From positions 2,012,938 to 2,076,937 of the forward strand of contig NW_019091385.1 in the NCBI RefSeq assembly GCF_001949145.1: a stretch of DNA of 64,000 nt, read 5' to 3'. Source of the DNA: Acanthaster planci. Taxonomy: Eukaryota; Echinodermata; Asteroidea; Valvatida; Acanthasteridae. Position numbers and translations under genes: made by a program. The notes below the pieces were generated by a model. The model did not search any database. It was not told the DNA's origin and worked only from the letters and a program-made list of their open reading frames with translations. Shown one piece after another: positions 41,701 through 53,700 of this stretch (positions within the stretch are counted from its first letter, which is position 1; every line of letters begins with the position of its first letter).

Positions 41701-44700
41701 ACCCAGCATTCCTCAGGCCTTTCCCTAGGTAGTTAACTCAATTATCAAAGGAGGAAAATCAGGTAGTTAAATGGTGATGAAATCCAAAACTGCCTATAGA
41801 GCTTAGAGGTAATTTCGTTTGTACTTTTACAAAAGGAGCTTTCAGGGGAGAAATTTAAGTGGAGTCAGGAGGCTGGTGTTCTCAAATTGCCTCCTTGTTG
41901 TATTAAGGTTGAAGGGGTATCAACAGTTTTTCTGTCAGCCCATTCATTTGCACAGGGCACACGTCATGTTGCAGGTAACATTCTGAAAGTGTCTGGACTG
42001 CAGCGGCTGCTTCGATCTCTTTGTCAGCAGAAATGGCACATTGTCTCACAGGGCATTTACTGGCTTTTCCTTTCCTATCTGAAATGTGATTCCATACATT
42101 GAACCCACAATTGATTGGCCACAAATTTGTCAGCCTAGAAAACCTGTCTCTAAGATTAATTGGCTGGGATGAAGTTACACTGACAGTTTGGTATTAGGAG
42201 TCCTTTTGTGTAAATGTAATCAGCTTTAGATGCATAAACCGGACTCTTACTTTACACCTTTGCTTTTGAAATTATGGAACTCAATCTCTTAATCATGATT
42301 AAACAGTACTGCAAAGTGGCATCCTTCATTTGATGTTGTACTCCTGTTTGTGGTGTACTCTCATTACCTGGGCTGCATTGAACTCTTGATGACTTATTGA
42401 TCATAGGTTCTCTACATGCCTGAAACCCTTTGTGGCTGTTCCAGTGTATGAGACTGGTTTGACTCTGAAAGTTTGAGGCTTGGGAAATGGGGGATCTCTG
42501 AGTCTGAAGCTATTAGCTGTGCTGCTTTGTTCATTCTGGAATTATGGGGCATTCAGTTTCCAAGAGCACACTGTCTGCTGTTGTCCTGTTACAAAAACAG
42601 GTTGTATAGCTTTTGGAAGATTAACATTTTCCAACCCATCGTTGAAAAATGTACTTTGGCTTTGCAAATCACAGTTGTGGTTGGCATATGATGGCTTCTG
42701 AAGATGTGGTCATCAAGTTGGTACTCTCCAGTTGCGGCTTCTTGCTCATGATACTTTGCCAGAAATGTGAATGTACTTACCTTGTTGTCCCCAGTGCCCA
42801 TTTGTGCCCAATTACCATCAGTCCCAACTGCATTTAGACTAATTCCGTCTCTCTTTCTGGAGGTCCAGTCTGCCCATTTTACCAATCAACCAATTTTGGT
42901 CCTGCGTAGAAGAGTGCACTAGTTCTTGTTTTGTCCCGTAATGCCACCGGCATTTCCCGTCAATTCACTGTAAGAAGTCCCAGTGTCCAGTTGATCCCCC
43001 TTTTTTGGACATAATGGTACATTCTCCAGAGAAAACCGATCACTTTAAAAGACTGATTTTGTTTGACACAACCTTACTCCTTGTTCCAATCCCCCTTCCA
43101 TATTTAATCAAATTTTTTGGAAATCAATTTTCCAAATAATGACCTCTTTGGGGGAGGCTTGCACAGGCTTTGATGTAAATTACTACATTTGCAGTCAGGC
43201 AGAACACCATACTAACATAATATTACAGCTGCGACTTTAAAATCACTCCAAAGAAAGCACCCTGCTTTTCATTTTAAGTGATCCTTTGTGTTTTATCACA
43301 GTATCAGTTGGCTGGACATTTTTGTGATAACAGCATCAGCTTGAGGTCAAAGCATATATGCCACTTGGGAGCACAGTGAAAGTGGTGCTGATACCTTGCC
43401 TTGGGGGACCAGTCTGTCTGCTAAGGGAGATGTTTGTTGTCTAGCAAGTTGTTGGCCGGTGCACCTTGTGAAACACAACAGCCTGAAGAGAAGTCACCAA
43501 GTTCAACTGCTTTAATTAAATGGTCCCCCCTCTCCCACAAAATTCTGAAAAGCTACAGGTGTCCTGTAGTGATTGCAGTTTTTAGGAATGTGACGCTTAA
43601 CTAAAACAAAGAAGCTGTAACTGTATGCTAAGTTTCTTGGGTTCAGACTTGGTGGCTTGAGAGTTTGCTGATGAAGATGTAAGTGCCAAAAATGATAAGG
43701 ATAATTGAAGACCTCCAGACAGAACCTGCTCAGCAAGGTTTCCTGGGGTGGAAGTAACAGTTACAAGATGATACTATTTTTGGGGGTGGGGATGGGGGTA
43801 GGGAGAGACGACATTCAAGGAGCCAACTTAAGGACAGAACTTAATTGGCAGAGGGAATGGAACCTAGAGGTAAAGAACAGTATAGCCTCTTGTCATAGCT
43901 ATGTCCTTCCAGTGCTGTGCAAGGTGTTGATTGCTGTACTATTTCATTCCCTTAAAGAGCATGGCTTGTATTTTATTGAGCGACTCCTGCTGACATGGAG
44001 TAAGAGCATCAAACAAGGGATAAACTGTATTGATTTTGCGTACCGTAATCCCGCTCAATATGTTTCAAATTTCCCCCACCAGCTGCCCTTGAAGAAACTA
44101 GCCCTGGTGGCACATTATTGAAAACCAGAAGACAATTAAGGTTACTTTGATGTGCCTGGTGTACTAAATTTGAATGGTTCAATTAGTTTCAAAATTGGCC
44201 TGGTAATGAAAGATTGGGGTCAGCATCCTTGGCAGGCCAGACAGGAGATGCTGGGAGTCTTGAAGTTGCTATTGTGTAGGTGGGTTGAAAGACTTAAGAT
44301 CTTTTGTTTGCCTTTCAGGATAGGGAAAACAGCGGATGGATCTGTTGTCCCATTGTTGATTGACCCATATTGATCTGAACTTTTCCTGCATAGGCCCCAG
44401 TGCTTGGGACGTTTTCCACACTTTCCTTTAGTGGTCATTAATAACATAGGAGCCAGTGTGTCTGATCATCAGTGTCAAGAAACAATTGGCTCTCACCAGT
44501 TGTCAGACTTGGTGTATATTATCGCAGTTTCTCCATACAAAGTAGACTTTTTGTGAGTTCTAAAATGAAGGAATTCTGAGGTGGATAAGAACTCTGAGGC
44601 ATGGGCTGTGTTAAGTTGTCCATCAGAATATCATTGATTGGTGGATGGGTTAAGCTTATCCTTACAGGTTGTATGAATTCAACTGGTGATGTCAAACCTG

Positions 44701-47700
44701 TGCCAGACACCATCACCAACAAAAGCCTCTGTGTTAGCCACATTGATACTGAAGTTGTTGGGGAAAACAAAGGAGAAAAAAATCAATGTGGAATTTGGTG
44801 TATTTTTATCACTATGCACACAGGGTGAATGACTCTCTGTCTGCTGCCTGTAGTGGCAGAGTGGGGAGCTGGAAGTCCAAGAGGTTTATTTGTCATTACA
44901 AGCTATTCAATGCATCGACCCCAATCAAAGTTACGAAAGTTTCCCTAAGCCCTCTTGTCCAAATAATTGGGGGATCTTGCACTTTGTTCAGCACACCATA
45001 TTGATTTTTGCTTGAAACTTGTGTCATTAAATGCCATGTGCAGATGCTGCTTAGAAGCATGGGATAACAGGGTGCTCATGGGATAACAAACAAGTATTAC
45101 ATTCCTGTAGTGCTACCACTGACTAGGATTAGAATGACCTGTCTGAAAACAACAGGTCACTGACTATCCCCCCTAAAAAAGTGTAGAAGCATCAAAGTTC
45201 TACAATTGTTCTCTTGAATCACAGGTACATGTAGGCTTGCTGTGGCCAACCAACCCATAAATTGAAGAAGGGACTATTATTTCCTTGGATCATTTGGCTG
45301 GTGTGATCCTATAGTGATCGATCACTAAGAAGTGTCAAGAATTTGTCCCCCAAAGCCATTTTGTCTTCCCCCTTGCCAGGGCACATCAACTTGCTCTCAT
45401 GTGACAGGACTCGTAAATCATTCCCAACAACCAAGAGTTTGTTGTCGCTCAATATTTACATGCAGCCCATTGAAATTTAAAAGTTGTGCAGATCTGTTCA
45501 AAATCTTACTTTGGTTTGCTGAAGTATCATGACTGTTTGTCCCCACATCCATCATTGCCACTTCTTTTGGATCCCTTTTGTTGTCATTTCAAGATTCCAA
45601 TCACCCAATTCCTATTCACAGGGCTGCAATTTATCATCTTTCAGAAAATGCTGCTGTAGAAGTGTCCAAACGTTTAAATGCTTTTTTTTTATTGGAGGGG
45701 ACAAAGGTACCATCAGGCCTTCCTCCCTTTGGGCAAGGATGACTTACCCCTTGAGATGCCCTCCTGATGAGAAATAATGATTGGGGTCCTACCATCCCTG
45801 GGCCATCCAATAAACCAACCCCATTTCCCCTTGTAAATTGTTGCCTGGAGGATCAGGTACCCCTTCCACATTTGAAAAGGATTTTAAAAGGGCAACATCC
45901 TGCAATGGAGCATTGAATTAATCATTGAGAGTAAGTTAATTTGATGTAAATTAGAATTTGGCCCACATGTATTTGCACATTTTTCCTTACCCTTTTGAAA
46001 CAAAGCTGTAGTAAATGGGAAGCAAATGGCTTCTTTAATCCCACCAAGACATTTAACATGGTAGATAAAAGCTGAATTACTTCAGCAGGGTTTCATGGTA
46101 GCCTTGATTATCACAGCCATAAGTGTACCTCCCACCAGCATCAGGAAATGTTTGATTGTTAGTTCAATGGTTCTCTCCTTCCCAGATTATCAGATGGGCA
46201 CAGTGACAAGTCAGGGAGCTGGGCATACCCCTCCAAATACATAAATAACCACTCCTGTCCATTATCAGACCAAAAAAACAAACCACAGCTTGCTCTTTTA
46301 TTAGGTTTTCATTTTCCTGACAGTCCACTCACTATCCTTTGGTGAATAACTGGACAAAAGCACTTGGTACTCGGCAAAGTTGGTTACAGGGCAAGGCCTC
46401 CGCAATTATCCCCATGTACCTGGGTCTGTTGTAACAGCAGTCATGAAACTGAAAAACAAGTGAATGTTGTGTCAAGTCAGCAACGAGGGAAATTGGTTCT
46501 GTCAGGCCACTCCAAGGCCAGGCCTCAAATCCCAGCAATTAATGGCCAATTCCCACAGTTGCAAAGAAAATAGCCACAGTGCCAATCAGGCCCTCTGCCA
46601 GGGTGCCTCAGCCTGCTGATGTCCCTTCATGCAAACCACATGGGTGATGGAGGACCCTACCACAATATCCAACAGAGAGATAAATATATTACAAATAAAC
46701 TCCGGTGGTGGGCCAGGGAGTATCTGGGCCCATGTGCAGTCTGTCTGTGAAGTGTCCAGGACATCTTGGTCCTTGGTGGTCAGTCAGTAAAAAGAGCATC
46801 CCTGGTGTCCTTTTGTGATTACAGGGTTTTCCCCTCCAAGAAGACAAGCTACCAGCACCAGACTGTGATACATTGGAAAAGTGTTCAGATAAAGTTGTGT
46901 ATGGTTGCCTGATCTTCAAAAACTGGAAATGCAACAATTACAGTATTGGGATAGAGACTTCAAACCAAGATACTGATTTTAAGTAGTTCTTGTACAATTT
47001 TTAGACTTCACATTTTATGTGTGGAAGATATCAGACTTTAAATGATACTGAAGCCACACAGGTTTATGCATCAGAATGTGTCCCTGGGCCACACTGATCA
47101 TGCTTCTAATCATGTTGTTAAAGGTTGCACATATCAAGGCGTTCACCCAGAGCATCAAATGAAGAGTTGCAGCTTACTAGGATGGCCACACTCAGATTTA
47201 TGTACATGTTCTGCCGCATATCTCCAACATCCAGAGGGGCATGGAGATTTGTATATAGCAAGTTTTTTCCCCATTGATTGATTCCACTCACCTGTTGGCC
47301 CCAGACAAGTGAGTTTGATCAGCTTGGAAGTTTAGGTTCCCATTTCTGGCAAGAGGGGTTTCTTGCAGATTAGAAGTGGTGTAAAGTTCCTCCTGCTTAG
47401 CAAATTGTGTTTTAAGTATAAACAGTTGCCCTGGCAAGTTTGTGCCTGAAGCTAGGTCATGATTGGATCTCCTCCAGCTTTCTCTCAGGACAGTGGTTAG
47501 AAGTCCTTTGTGGTAAGAAATGGAGGACCCTCTTCTTGAGGGCAGGCGGGAAACCCATGAGATGTTATCTGTAACTAGGGACTTCTCAAGAAATCAATAT
47601 CTAGGATTGGTGATTGACTGTGTTGCAGCCCCTCAGAGCAAGAACTGGCCCTGGGGGTATTTTGTGGCCAACTAACAAGAGTGGCTGCAACATCCGGATA

Positions 47701-50700
47701 TGACTGGGGTATTGTGATATGATTGCCCATAAGTCAAGGAATTCATCTGGGATACTAGTGGCAAACTGGCAAAGTACTGCTCACTGGACAAGACCTGCAG
47801 GATGCCTACAAAGACCTGGACAAACTCAAACGGCATCCACCAATTTCACATCAACTTGGACTGTGAGCTATCCCAGTCTCAACCCTCTCCCCCTCCCTGT
47901 CTCATGGCCCAAGATTCCCCAAGATCGCATTTTAGCAATGATATTAACAATGCACTTTTAAAATATGGAAATCTCAAGCCCATGTACCTAGTTTGTGAAT
48001 CACCCAAGCTGTGGGGAAGCGAAGTCCCATGTGTATTTGGTCATTGTCAAGGAAGGAGAAACTCACCCCAGAATTCTAGACAGATGTTAGTGGCTCTGGA
48101 ATTTAAATCACTGTGGGGTGGTCGCGACACTTCAACAAAAGTTACATTTTATGATTTGTGACGGTTGATCTTATCTCTCAGGACATGAGATAACTTGTCA
48201 GATATTTTGACAGAGCAATGAAAAGGTTAAAAGCTTGAATCATCTGGGGAAATTCTGTGGGATTTCTTCAAGTTTCTTTGAAGTGATAATGAAGACCTGT
48301 GACACATGACTGGTCCCCATCACCTGCCAGGGTCCATGATGTCCCACTTATGCAGGTTGTCCTTGACATGTTAGGTTCTCTCAAGACCCCCCCCATGAAA
48401 TGAGATCAAAAAGTCATCAGACAACAGACAGGTACATGCACATGATGCCGTCAATGTTATTCTGCCATTATTAGTGGTAGCTAATGATGTTGCATAAGCC
48501 AAAATCACAGGAAAACATGCTCTGCCATGAGCACATATTGCTCATTTTGCTCTTTGGGACATTTTTGCCTGACCAAATCTACTTTTACTCAAATACCACA
48601 AATGTTCTGAAAGTGCTCAGTCAAACGGTAATTCCAAATCTTTCATATCTGTCACATCTTAATTTCATGTCTTCCAGGTCCATGTCTTGTCTGGTGCCTC
48701 GGCTGTTTTTTGACAGAAGCTGACAGCTACCTCAGTGAACATGGCTGTGGGGGAATAGGGCGGGCACTTACTCCCCCCCCCCCCAAAAAAAAATTAGAAT
48801 TGAAAGGGGGTTGAGGAAAGAAAGAGGAGTGCAAAAGAAACGAAAAGAGGAAACTAGATAAACCCAACAATTTGTTGAAAAAAGGCCTCAAAAGTGACCC
48901 CTGTCCAATGGAATTGGTTTATGGAATCATTGTTGATAAGTGATTTGTTCCCCCCTCCTTGGAAAAGAAAAGTTTAACATCCCCCCCCAAAAAAATTCTT
49001 GGTGATGCCCAGTGAATCCCACTGTTCCAATCCTCAAACTTTGGTGCTGTAAGAGATAAGCAGGTGAAGGAGGGAGGTGACAGTGATTCATGAGGTGAGG
49101 GCAGTCATGGCACCATAGTGTTGATGGATGAGGCTGGTCTGCTGGCTGGCCCCGTCTTCCTCACACCTCACACCCCAGGCAGGCTGTTGTGCGAGATCTT
49201 AGCATGATGAACTGGGGCTCTGTGTAACAAACACAACCAGTGCTGCTGTAGGCCGAAAGAATGAAGTGAGCATATAATATTGTCCCAACCCAAGGCATTG
49301 GTAGCTAATAAATAGGTCGCAAAACTTCGTCATGATCATGTCTCATTAAACGTTTGTTTGCTTGAAGCCATGAGTTCGGAAAGGAGGGATGGTATAGTTG
49401 CTACAATTCTGATAAATTCCCCTCCTAATCTCTTGATAGCAAACTTGAAAAGGGAATATGATAAAAATTGCATTTTTATTCAGAATCGCATAATGCTGCC
49501 TTAAATCTGTACTTTCACTGTACTCTACATGCACTTTTTTGTCACAATGTTGTGTTCATGTTGCCTAATAGTTGGGACAGGCAGCTGCAGATCGTTTCTT
49601 CGGTTGAGCCTTTTCATCATGAATGATCCCTTTCCATCATGAATTCCATCATGAATTCCATCATTTCCATCAGTCTGAGGGCATTCCATGCAGTTCCTGC
49701 AGCCCTCTGTGTAGCCAACCTCTACAGTACAGAGCATTATGTGATGCACAAATGGAGTTACTCTTTCTCCACTGATATTTCGCATTCATCTCAACATTCT
49801 AAGGGGTATTTCCTGCTTTGACAGCTGTGTGAAAATTGAAACCTAAGCTGGGTGCTTGTATGAGATGGACACTCAGAGCAGTTTTTGAAAATGCAAATGT
49901 TTACATTGTGCTGTCATCACACAGTGAGCACAGTCAAATCGGAAAGTAAAGAAGGCGTGGCATCATGCACAAATGTACATGCCCAGGGTATTGACAAGTG
50001 GTGATTCAGCATGTTGGCAATTTGTATTATCGTATTTTACAGTTGTGTATACATACAGTACATTTCACTCACCTGTTGGCATTTGGACTCTTCTAAAGCC
50101 AGGCTGTGATAGTATATAGTTAAGAGTTAATGACGTGAGTAAAGATTAAGGTTGCGGACGTCATAACTGTTAACACCGATTAACTTTAGGGGGGGACTAC
50201 AAATGATGCAGTAACTGTCAGACTGGCAGAAATTGAGCATCATTGCAATACAATTTTGAACAGTCCCTTAAGGGTTTTTAGCTTTTGTTTGTTATATTCC
50301 GTAAAGTTGCCGTTCTCACTTAATAACTGAAGAGGCAAACTTGAAAGTGAACGTTGGAGATCTGTGTAAACTCGAAGATGTTGTTTTGGATGACGATAAT
50401 TAAGTTGTTTTGACTTGGAAATGCAGCTGTCTCGTAAGTGTGAAAAAAGTCTGCAGACACAATCCAAATGGACTGATAGCTCTTTGGGTTAAACTGGTCT
50501 TAATTGTTTGTAAGCTCTTCCACTCTTTAAGGCAACTCCTGCTAACAAAGACAAAGCATGGAAAATTCTGCAAACCACTTGGTGTGAGTGTTAAGTAAAA
50601 ATTTGTCCCCCCTCAGCAAGGAATATAAAGTCATTGTTTAAAAAAGATAAGCGCTTAATGGAAATGTGTTAGTGCCAACAGTCTCTTGTTGAATACAGCA

Positions 50701-53700
50701 GCCTGTGGTAACAAGGGCAGAGTGGTTGCTTAAAGAGCGATTAAAAAGACTCTGGTCTGTTTGTTGATGTGCCAGTTCCCTGAGATGCAACAAAGGGCTC
50801 CAGTGGATGTCATTGTGTAGGTAGCTAGGCAGAGAGAATCTTAAACAGAGATTGATGATGGTTGCGATCAGGGCTTCTGAATGGCAGTTGTTTGCTTTCC
50901 CATTCAGCAGTGTAGCCCTCTGGCTGTGTTGAGAAGTTCTTTGCATCAACCCCTGAGACAGTTCCCCTTCTGCAACTGACCTACTACCTGATCAGTCTAA
51001 GGCAGGGATTTGTGGAGCTGTGATTGCCACAATCTTAAGATGGACCTCATTATTCTTTCCCGAGTTATGCATTCCCCATCTGAGTTTGTCCTGCTTCTTT
51101 AGTTAATGCACACAACCCCTGTCCCCCCCTCAAAAAAATCCCCCAAAGGCACTAGGTACACAGCTCATGTGTCCTAGTGCTTTCAGCCGGTGGGTCTTAA
51201 CATTCAGATGATTACCCAAGCTTAACTCCAGCAGCTTTCAATTCGGCGGCTCAGACTGAAGACTGCCCTCCCTACCACCGCAAATTTTGAAGTTGCCACA
51301 ACACAACACAAGACCTGAATAACGTAAACAGGCCCTGTTGCCTGGTTGTGGTTTTGCCTGCCCCCTTCAGCCCCTGCTCTCCTTCCAATAAGTGTAAACT
51401 GCCTCAAAGGTCTTTTTGAAAGGAGTAAATAGTTTGCACTGAATACCTAATTTTAGAACCAAGGGGCATGCAGGTCTTGTCAACACTGTAGAAAAACAAT
51501 TGAAGAGGACTTGTTTTGGTGCAGACAGCTCTTCACCCCTATCCCCTCCCTTCTTCCCTCCAGGTTGTTACTAATTGTTGTTTATCGAATGAGAGTCAAT
51601 TTGCCATGTGATGTGCATGGAGGTGCCTGTCCAAAATAGCTTTACAGAATTCCATTTCTTACCTCTGTGCCAACTTCTAGACAAATACTTCGAATCACTT
51701 GTAGACAGAACTTTGTGGAATTTTTAAGGTGTCTTCAAAGGGGGAACCATTGTAATTTTTATTGCACCCCGAATCCTGTTGATGAAAGGGAAAGAACTTG
51801 TTTGTGTTGGGCCAAACGATGAGACAAGTGTTTCTAGAAAGGGATGGGTGGTGAGGTGGTAAGAGTTCAACATATTCAAAGGTGGTAGAAAAATAAGTCA
51901 AACAATTTGGCAGCCATCAGATTGAGATGGAATGAAGGCACATTAAGAGACTTGAGATTGTGAGAGTGAGATAGAGTGTGTGTGTCAAGGTTGGAGGAGG
52001 CTTGAGAGATTGAAAGCACCACAGTGCACCAGCTGTTAAATGGAACAGGGCTTGTAATGTGAAATGCTATCTGGGGATGCAAAAATAAATTAGAGCGAGT
52101 CAAACATGGAGTCAAAAGTGAAGGTAGAACAGACAGTGTCATAAATGGATACCCTGGGAATTAGTTATTAGTCAGATAGGATGATATTGCTCCCCAGTAT
52201 GAGATTGCGTGAAGCATTGCTTACTTACTCATGCCCTTCGTTGAATTCAAGTGTCATTCAGAATGGAAACAAATTCTAAACCAATCACTGTACTTGTTCG
52301 GTGCATTTTTTCAGGTGGTAATGAGTTGCCCAATCAGCCTTTCCGTCTCAACTGGTCTTGGATCTCTTTGGAACGTGAGTACTATGAGGTAAATGAGACT
52401 GACAAAGCACTGGAGCTCAAACTCATCCGACGTGGATACCTGGGCGAGACCTCGTTTGTTGGTGAGTAGTCATTTTACTCTTCCATCAGAATTAACTTGT
52501 CGAACAGGAGATGTGATTTAATTATTAGAATATGCATTTATTGGTGTTTGTGAGTTCAGAAACCAGAACATCTTTTAAAATGCTCTATAGTCTTTTTGAA
52601 ATAAGCATCTGAATGGATTACAATTAAACTTTTTAGTTGTTGAAATCATGGGTTAAGCAGTGTCAAGCTACTTGACTTATATATAAGTGTGGTAGTCTGT
52701 TTGCACCGGTAACTTCCTGCTGAGGTTTTTGGTGCTCGTGTTAACCTGGTTCACCAACAGTGTTGTACTTTCAGGTCACCCAGAATGCGAAATAAATGTT
52801 CCTCTGTCAAGTGCAAGGAATTCAGATGGAGTGTGCAATCCTGTATCCATAGCAACCCTTCATCAATCAACTCTTGCCTTCACTTCTCTCCCTCCCACCT
52901 TCTCCAGGCATCAAGGCTGTTGATGGTACAGCCATTACCAATGAAGACTTCCGTGGCAAGTCGGCTCGCCAGGTTCAGTTTAACCCTGGACAGGAGATGG
53001 GCTTCTGGCGTGTGCGCATCATCAACGACAAAAAGTACGAGCAAGCTGAGGTGTTTGAGGTCATCCTGCACGATGCAGTCATGGGGGCCTTGGAGTACCC
53101 TGACCGTGCCCTGATCAAAATCTTGGACTCTGAAGACGGTGAGCTCTCACAGATTTCATAAAGAATTCTTTCCCAGAAATGACAGACCCTGAAAAATGTT
53201 GTAAGATTGTACTTGAAGTAAAGTCCATTGAAAGTACGCGTTAATGGTCTTGCCTTTTTGTTTGAAAACCCAGCACATATATAGTTTTAACAAAAAATGA
53301 GAGATGACAGAAGAAACCACATCTTCAAAGTGAATCCAAAAGCAAAATGTATTGAGAGTTTGCCATAGTAGCAGGTGAAAAAAAGCTCACCAATATTGTG
53401 TATGATTTGAATTTTTTTCTTAGATTGCCACTGTAAGTTGCTTCTAATGGCTCTGAGTATTTCTTGAGCTAAAGTGTTGACATGAAGGTATAGTCTGTTC
53501 ATTGGCCTCCCAGTTTGAAGCAGATCAGCAAGGGTTACTCTTTATGCTCTTAGTTGTGGACATTGCATCCTTTAGGCATTGAAGAAAAGTTATCCATCCA
53601 GATAAAGGAGTACTTTAAGCACTAGTAAAATTTCAGATATATACAGTTTAGAATGAGCACAGTTTACCCTCCCTCTACATAGAATATGAATCACTTGGGG

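Larger units (their letters stand above)
20874..52314 (+). other. Intron of 31.4 kb between the CSPG and Calx-beta regions
   Basis: Donor GTAAGT, acceptor GCATTTTTTCAG, phase 1. No nested gene is recognised. It holds a 39/38-bp tandem duplication (26062-26138), a 19-bp tandem duplication (31641-31678), a 12-bp period repeat near 49636-49668 (ATCATGAATTCC unit), a CCTG repeat plus C-run at 38599-38622, G-quadruplex motifs at 25200-25232 (- strand) and 43782-43803 (+ strand), CpG-dense patches at 27480-27715, 31418-31735, 36511-36660 and 50131-50175, tRNA-like fragments near 27229-27300 and 36222-36292, TACATGTA palindromes at 25730, 27789, 32731, 33632, 40326, 40363, 40796 and 45226, and C-run/A-run tracts at 48773-48793 and 48981-48995. 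Its longest open frame is 224 codons on the - strand at 40877-41551, of unknown meaning. Confidence 0.8.
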
